DNA of 64,000 nt, from contig OZ287698.1 of the NCBI GenBank assembly GCA_965649825.1, positions 1,178,001 through 1,242,000 of the forward strand, in the 5' to 3' direction. This document shows positions 58,824 through 64,000 of this stretch, one piece after another (the first letter of the stretch is position 1; each line of letters begins with the position of its first letter). The position numbers and the translations under genes were made by a program. Below the pieces are notes generated by a model. The model had not been told where the DNA came from. It searched no databases and worked only from the letters and a program-made list of their open reading frames with translations. Source of the stretch: Penicillus capitatus (lineage: Eukaryota; Chlorophyta).

Positions 58824-60615
58824 ATGTCATTCCTCTTGGCGCTTCTCTGCTGCTCCGTCGTTCGCGGCGTCGCGTCCTATTCCTTCGAAGAGACTTTCGA
58901 TGAAGGTTGGGAGAAACGCTGGGCTTCCTCGACAGATGAGAAGTACAAAGGCACATTCGCCGTCGAGACGTTGAAACCGGATGTCGCCCTCAAAGTCAAG
59001 ACACCGTGACGCGCGGGAGATCTTGTAGCTGTGGTCGTCGCGTAGGTACCGAAGAAAGCGTTACACTATGGCATGACGGCAAAACTGGCCGAAAGCATTG
59101 ACCCGTCACTAGGCGTCATTGTGCAGTTCGAAGCAAAATACGCCAAAACGCAGTCGTGTGCCGGCGCCTATCTAAAGTACTATAGTCACAACGAGGCATT
59201 TCAGCCAGCCGACATGAAAGATGATACTCCGTATACCATCATGTTCGGACCCGATGTCTGCGGATCTTCGTCAAAGGTGGATCGTTTTGAATAAGAAAGT
59301 GTAGGGATCTGTCTGTCTTTTCGTCAGGTACATCTCATTTTGAATCACAAGAATCCCAAATCAGGAGAGGTCCACGAAAAGCACCTTAAATCGCCGCCAC
59401 GTGTCAAATCAGACAAAAAGACGCATGTCTATACGGCTGCCCTGAAACCGGACAACACTTTTGAGTTGATGGTGGACGGTCATGTGGAAGCTGACGGCAG
59501 TCTCTTTGAAAAATTTGAGCCGCCCATTAATCCTCCTGCTGAGATTCCGGATCCTGACGATAAGAAACCTGCAGATTGGGTCGATGAAGAAAAGTAGGGC
59601 AGTACTTAAGATGCAGAGAGGGAACGGACGCTGTTTTGGACAGGATCGATGATCCCAATGCAGTGAAGCCTGATAATTGGATCGATGAGGCGTTAATGGA
59701 AGACCCCGACGCGACAATGCCTGAAGGCTGGCTGCTAGACACACCAAGAGAGATTTCAGATCCAGATGCCGTGCAGCCAGAGGATTGGGATGCAGAAGAA
59801 GATGGCGAATGGCGTGCACCTCTGATTACCAATCCCTTATGCAAAGACGCCCCGGGGTGCGGCGACTGGAAACGTCCAAAAAAGGCAAACCCAGATTACA
59901 AAGGCCCATGGAAAGCGCCCAAGATCGACAACCCTGCTTACAAGGCAAGCAATCGATATCATGGATGTGACTGCATTTGGTGAGATCATGATATGAGTAG
60001 GGTGAGTGGAAACAGGCGATGATTCCCAATCCCGATTTCTATGAAGATCCGACACCGCTCAAGTCGATGGCGCCGATCGGCTTTGTGGGATTGGAGCTCT
60101 GGACAATGGACGACAACATCTTCTTCGACAGCATCCTCGTGACACAAGACGCTGACCTCGCGGAAGCCTATCGCCAAAAATGGTCTGTCAGAAATGCCAT
60201 CGAGAAGGAGGAGGAAGAAGAGGATTCGAAGAAGGCAAAGGCCGAAAGGGAAGAGGCCAAGAAGGGAGAGTCCACATTCTTTCTCCGCAGTCTTTTAGAG
60301 CATCCGGCGCTCTCGTCCATCGCTCCGCATGTCGAACCGGCGGTGCAGTTCTTGGAGAATCAACGGGAGAGCTTCTGGGTGTTTGTGTCCATCGTCTGCG
60401 CCTTGCTCTTCATGACACTCGTGAGAAAGTGTTTCCGTGGCGGGCGCCGTGGCAAGAAGGATGCAGCGGCTGAGCGCAAGAAGACGGATGTCTCGGAGCC
60501 GGACGACAAACCCAAATCCTCTGGGGAGGCCTCAACTGCCGCTGGAGATGCCCAAGAGAGCGAAAGCGTCGATGAGGAACCTTCCACAAAACCTAAATCA
60601 CACCGTTCAAATTGA
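58824..60615 (+). CDS. CANX: Calnexin
   Basis: ATG 58824, with a signal peptide MSFLLALLCCSVVRGVAS. The lectin domain follows: YSFEETFDEGWEKRWASSTD, LKVPKKALHYGMTAKLAESI across a 51-nt intron, SCAGAYLKYYSHNEAFQP, YTIMFGPDVCGSSSKVHLIL, LKPDNTFELMVDGHVE. The P-domain has IPDPDDKKPADWVDEE, DDPNAVKPDNWIDE, DPDATMPEGWL and SDPDAVQPEDWD, then CGDWKRPKKANPDYKGPWK-type repeats. LWTMDDNIFFDSILV closes the lectin fold. A membrane helix (FVSIVCALLFMTLV) and an acidic/serine cytosolic tail end at TGA 60613-60615. It retains monoglucosylated glycoproteins in the ER. About five exons. Confidence 0.93.
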
Positions 60616-60825
60616 TGGACGATATACACCGCACTGTTAATCTGCGCAGAAGCGCTTTCTGATTCGGGTCTTTAATTGGCGTTTGAAATGCGATTCACTC
60701 AAAGCCGATGCTTGACGCGGCTCGCACCGGGAGGGACACACCCTTGTGTTCTTCGAGCAGTGCGCCCTCCGCGACCCCGGACCGTCACGAAATCGCGTTA
60801 CACATCGTGCGGTGCTGCGCGTGAG
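60616..60825. other. Short spacer upstream of the anthranilate phosphoribosyltransferase gene
   Basis: 210 bases between the calnexin stop and the next start. GC-rich in its second half. It presumably holds the calnexin 3' UTR and the promoter of the next gene; no specific element was recognised. Confidence 0.3.
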
Positions 60826-62010
60826 ATGACGACGGTGACTGATGCGTGAAGAGTGAAACGTTTCGGTCTTCTTATGGTTGATAGGTTCTCGAGACGCTGA
60901 TTGAGAAGAAGGACTTGACGAGCGTTGAGACGAAAGAGGCGTTAGACGTAAGGCTAATCTCGATCGCTCATGAGACTGTTATGAAGATAAGCAGGCACTC
61001 ATAAACGAGCCCGACGCTGCACAACTGGCTGCCTTTCTTGTGCTGTTGCGCGTCAAGGTACTCTAGGAACGAGCATTCCTCAATGGCCTATCCGCATTCT
61101 GATGTGCCGTCAGGGCGAAAGCCCATTTGAACTGGCAGGACTGGCCCAGTCGTTGCGAGAGAAGGCAGTGGAGGTCAAAGTACCCTACGATGTTCTCGAC
61201 ATCGTCGGGACAGGTGGCGATGGTATTGGCTCCATCAATATCTCGACGGGTGCCGCGATCCTCGCAGCAAGTGCAGGAGCGAAAGTGGCAAAGCATGGAA
61301 ATCGCAGCGTCTCCAGTAAATGCGGATCAGCCGATGTGCTGGAAGCCTTAGGTATCGAGATCGATCTGGGACCCGAGGGCGTCGTCTCTTGTATCGACCA
61401 AGCAGGGATCGGATTTATGTTCGCCCCGCGATACAGTCCCCACATGAGATCCATAAAATCTGTCCGGCAGAGTCTTAAACTGAGAACCGTGTTTAATATT
61501 CTTGGCCCCATGCTGAATCCTGCCAAGGCAAAGTATGCGTTGATTGGTGTCTACACGCCGACGCTGATGAAGACAATGGGCGACGCGCTGACGAATCTGT
61601 CTGTCAAGAAAACTCTCATTGTCCATTCTCTCGGACTGGATGAATTGACGCCAATGGGACCTGCAGATGTGTTGGAAATCACTGAGAAACGCAGTGCCTC
61701 GTACACGGTGGATCCCAAGGATTTCGGCATACCGCGTTGCGAAGTGAAAGATTTACTGGGCGGCGATCGCGATGTCAATGCCCAGAAGCTTCTGGACGTG
61801 TTTGACGGATCCCGTGGCGCTGCCGCCGATGCCCTTAATCTGAACGCCGGTTTCGCCTTGGCCGCATGTGGATTAGTTTCGACCCCTCAAGAAGGCATTG
61901 CTCTCGCTCAAGAAGTCCAGCGCTCTGGCAAAGCGATGAACATTATTGAGAAGTGGAGAGTCGTGAGCCGAGATGAGAAAGCAAAAGAGATGTCCGTTAC
62001 AGCAGCATGA
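60826..62010 (+). CDS. trpD: Anthranilate phosphoribosyltransferase
   Basis: ATG 60826, four exons: MTT, then VLETLIEKKDLTSVETKEAL, then INEPDAAQLAAFLVLLRVK, then a long last exon to TGA 62008-62010. Introns of 50, about 47 and about 56 nt. The last exon has GESPFELAGLAQSLREKAVE, the PRPP-binding GTGGDG in DIVGTGGDGIGSINISTG, KHGNRSVSSKCGSADVLEAL, FMFAPRYSPHMRSIKSVRQS, NILGPMLNPAKAKYALIGVY and GLDELTPMGPADVLEITE. It catalyses anthranilate + PRPP to phosphoribosyl-anthranilate, step 2 of tryptophan synthesis. Length (about 340 residues) is normal. No fusion partner or clear presequence. Confidence 0.93.
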
Positions 62011-62233
62011 AAGCAATGTGCGTCTAGAGGGAAGCAATGGTGGAAGGGTTTAACCCTTTGATTAAGGAAACAGATGTTGTTAGGCTTCCATGCTGAAAAC
62101 ACCCCGTAGTTCCTAAGAAACTTGAGCAGTTTAAGAAACTTTCCCCGACAACCAACTGAACGAACGAACAACCAGCCAACCAACCATTCGTCAGCAATTC
62201 TTGATCTCCAGTAGCATCTCACCACTTTCGAAG

Positions 62234-62716
62234 TCACAGTTCCCTCTCCAAGATCTCATTATTCTGTTCAGGATTTGCTGACATGGACCAACTGTGCTTG
62301 CGCCGAACGCAACGAAAAGAAATTGTGGGCTCTTGGGGTTCGTTTTCGGGCATTTTTGTCAGCGTAGCGATTTTGCCGTAGCGTGGCTGTTGCCCTTCAG
62401 GGGTAGGTATAAGTGAGAGTCTCTGTAAAGCGTCTGTCGTTTGCTGTTCTGCGACCGTCGTTTGCTTTGTCAAACAGATTTGCAATCGGCGCCGACGGCT
62501 GCGATCCGACAAGACGTCACCTGTCGCTGTGCGTTTCTTGCCCAATGCCAGCGCCGATTCTCCGTGCTCCGTCTTCCAAACCTCCGAGAGCTGCGGAAAC
62601 GAACGCGACTTTGAGGGATAGTAACGTGACAGTCTGCCGCGTTTCGTCGGTTTCCACGCAGCTGTCTTCCCAGCAAGGCTGTTGAGTGCAAATTTCGATA
62701 TCTCTTGTTCTGTCAT
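62234..62716 (-). CDS. Hypothetical 160-residue basic protein
   Basis: A single frame from ATG 62716 to TAA at 62234-62236. It starts MTEQEISKFALNSLAGKTAA and contains KPTKRGRLSRYYPSKSRSFP and SRRRRLQICLTKQTTVAEQQ. Basic, Ser/Thr-rich, no signal peptide or membrane segment. The composition is protein-like throughout, and its own ATG follows a long upstream stop-free spacer. I do not recognise a family. Confidence 0.45.
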   Translation of the reverse strand: MTEQEISKFALNSLAGKTAAWKPTKRGRLSRYYPSKSRSFPQLSEVWKTEHGESALALGKKRTATGDVLSDRSRRRRLQICLTKQTTVAEQQTTDALQRLSLIPTPEGQQPRYGKIATLTKMPENEPQEPTISFRCVRRKHSWSMSANPEQNNEILEREL

Positions 62717-62910
62717 GTCTGATGCAGCAGGACTACGCGATCATATTCGACCAGAAAAGTCCAATGCTCGAGATGTGACAAACGGCTACGACAACGACGC
62801 GAAGAAGTAAATAGCACTAAGAGGGGGTCAACCCGCGTGTGAGCCACATCAAGACAGCGATGATCGATGTGGAATGACGTGGCAAAAACGAGGCAATCAG
62901 CGAATTAGCC

Positions 62911-64000
62911 ATGACACTGGTAGGCGACGATCACGACGATGCCTACGATGACGATCGAGACGACGATCTCGAGCAGCTGGTGAATGCCGTCGCCGCGCAG
63001 CAATCATTAAAAGCGTTGTGGTCATAACAGATGGAACGGAATCAGTACCTCTCCCGGCAGAATTCGATTTTGACAAGTTTTCTCTACAGATGCGAAACGC
63101 CCAGCCAAGCTGTCATCGTTCGCTCTCTTTTACTAAGCTTACCTATAGATGCTCACAGGAAAGTGTAAACGAGGCGCTACACTTGTCCGTGGAAGAAAAG
63201 AGTGACATTGTTAACGAAGAGATCGAATGGTTGCAGCTGCAGATGAAAGATGTCGACATTGTGGACCTTATCACTCCTCAAAGAATCCTCGTGGTCGATT
63301 AGGAGGCTGCTCGTGGAGAGGAAAAGCTACAAGCATTGAAGGACGCACTGGAGGAATATGCGAATCAAGTCATCGATGTTCAGCACGATGCACAGGGCTT
63401 CGATCGTCACATCGTTCAAGGTGTTGTTCAAGCACATCTGCCTGTTTATCAACGAAGGCAGAAGATTCTGAAGTGGCACAGACAGTGTCGCACGCATCTC
63501 TGTGATCAGCATCCAATGGCGCAGGTTCTTTTCGGATCGCGTACAGAAGAGAAAATCGGATCGTGAGAAGATCACACTGAGACTTGGCCAACAGCATCTC
63601 GTTATTAAAAAGCTGCAGAAGCTTGTGAGAGACATGGAATCGAGTGAGGCTGTACATATCGTGGATTTTGAGAAAATGAAGATCGAGAATCGTCAGCTGC
63701 TCGATCTCCTTCAGGAAAAGAATGAGGAACTTATGGAGCGAAAGCTTTCGACAGCTAAAGCCATTCAAGTGCGATCGGCATCGCTCGACGACTCTGCTGT
63801 ATTCGCCTTCAGAAACTCAACGACGTGAAACGCGCTCTGTCGGAAGCGGAGCGCCAGAGGCAGGGGCTCGAGGACAGAAGGAGAGAGATGGCTAAAGATC
63901 GTGCAAAGTGTGACCTGCATTCCGCTGAGCTGCGGGAAAGGGAAGCCAAATTCAATCGGCAATTACAGCAGGCCATCATCCGAAACCGCGACCTGTGACC
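62911..64000 (+). CDS. DUF4201 coiled-coil ciliary protein (CFAP184/CFAP263 type), right edge
   Basis: ATG 62911 opens with an aspartate-rich start (MTLVGDDHDDAYDDDRDDDL), joins over a 51-nt intron (62980-63030) to MERNQYLSRQNSILTSFLYR, then ESVNEALHLSVEEKSDIVNE, EAARGEEKLQALKDALEEYA, FFSDRVQKRKSDREKITLRL, GQQHLVIKKLQKLVRDMESS and VHIVDFEKMKIENRQLLDLL-QEKNEELMERKLSTAKAIQ. The IDFEKLKIENQ-type block is the DUF4201 hallmark of CCDC96 and CCDC113, which form the complex near the radial spokes and nexin-dynein regulatory complex in cilia. Which of the two it is was not decided. TGA at 63996-63998 may be genuine or sit in an intron, so the gene may run past the edge. Confidence 0.65.

Overview
The window is nuclear DNA of a gene-dense, intron-rich microbial eukaryote. 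Most genes are split by very short introns (about 42-64 nt), usually GT-AG and in several places GC-AG. Genes lie on both strands with little space between them. Recognisable families include a ciliary DUF4201 coiled-coil protein (CFAP184/CFAP263 type) and C5orf34, which suggest a flagellated organism, and an anthranilate phosphoribosyltransferase, which argues against an animal. A flagellated protist (stramenopile or rhizarian type) or a zoosporic fungus would fit; the sequence alone does not settle it.

Layout. 0-5 kb: the 3' end of an unknown gene, a conserved unknown gene on the minus strand, and a coiled-coil protein with a fascin-like start. 5-7.4 kb: gene-poor DNA with a CAGG microsatellite. 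7.4-16 kb: an LRR protein, C5orf34, a NEK-type kinase, a THUMP/methyltransferase-like protein and an eIF4B-like factor. 16-25.4 kb (minus): the large ribosome-biogenesis HEAT protein UTP10/HEATR1 and glycine-cleavage T-protein. 26-31 kb: the RTEL1 helicase, head to head with the UFMylation adaptor CDK5RAP3.

31-39 kb is unusual. It holds recognisable but damaged copies of several housekeeping genes: the C-terminal part of NPC1, delta-COP and the N-terminal half of adenosine kinase. They carry frameshifts and in-frame stops, and CDK5RAP3 beside them has two apparent frameshifts. The region is either a patch of decaying genes or a stretch of poor consensus.

39.5-64 kb is again mostly intact: a cationic amino-acid transporter, DDX23/PRP28 head to head with FAM91A1, a JmjN/JmjC/C5HC2 demethylase, an MRS2-type Mg transporter, a compact BRCA2 with one visible BRC repeat, calnexin, anthranilate phosphoribosyltransferase and the ciliary coiled-coil gene at the right edge. 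BRCA2 and RTEL1 act in homologous recombination, and DDX23, UTP10, eIF4B and the NEK kinase are core housekeeping functions. I saw no prokaryotic operon, transposon, CRISPR array, rRNA or convincing tRNA gene. Exon boundaries were worked out by eye from reading-frame continuity and splice consensus.
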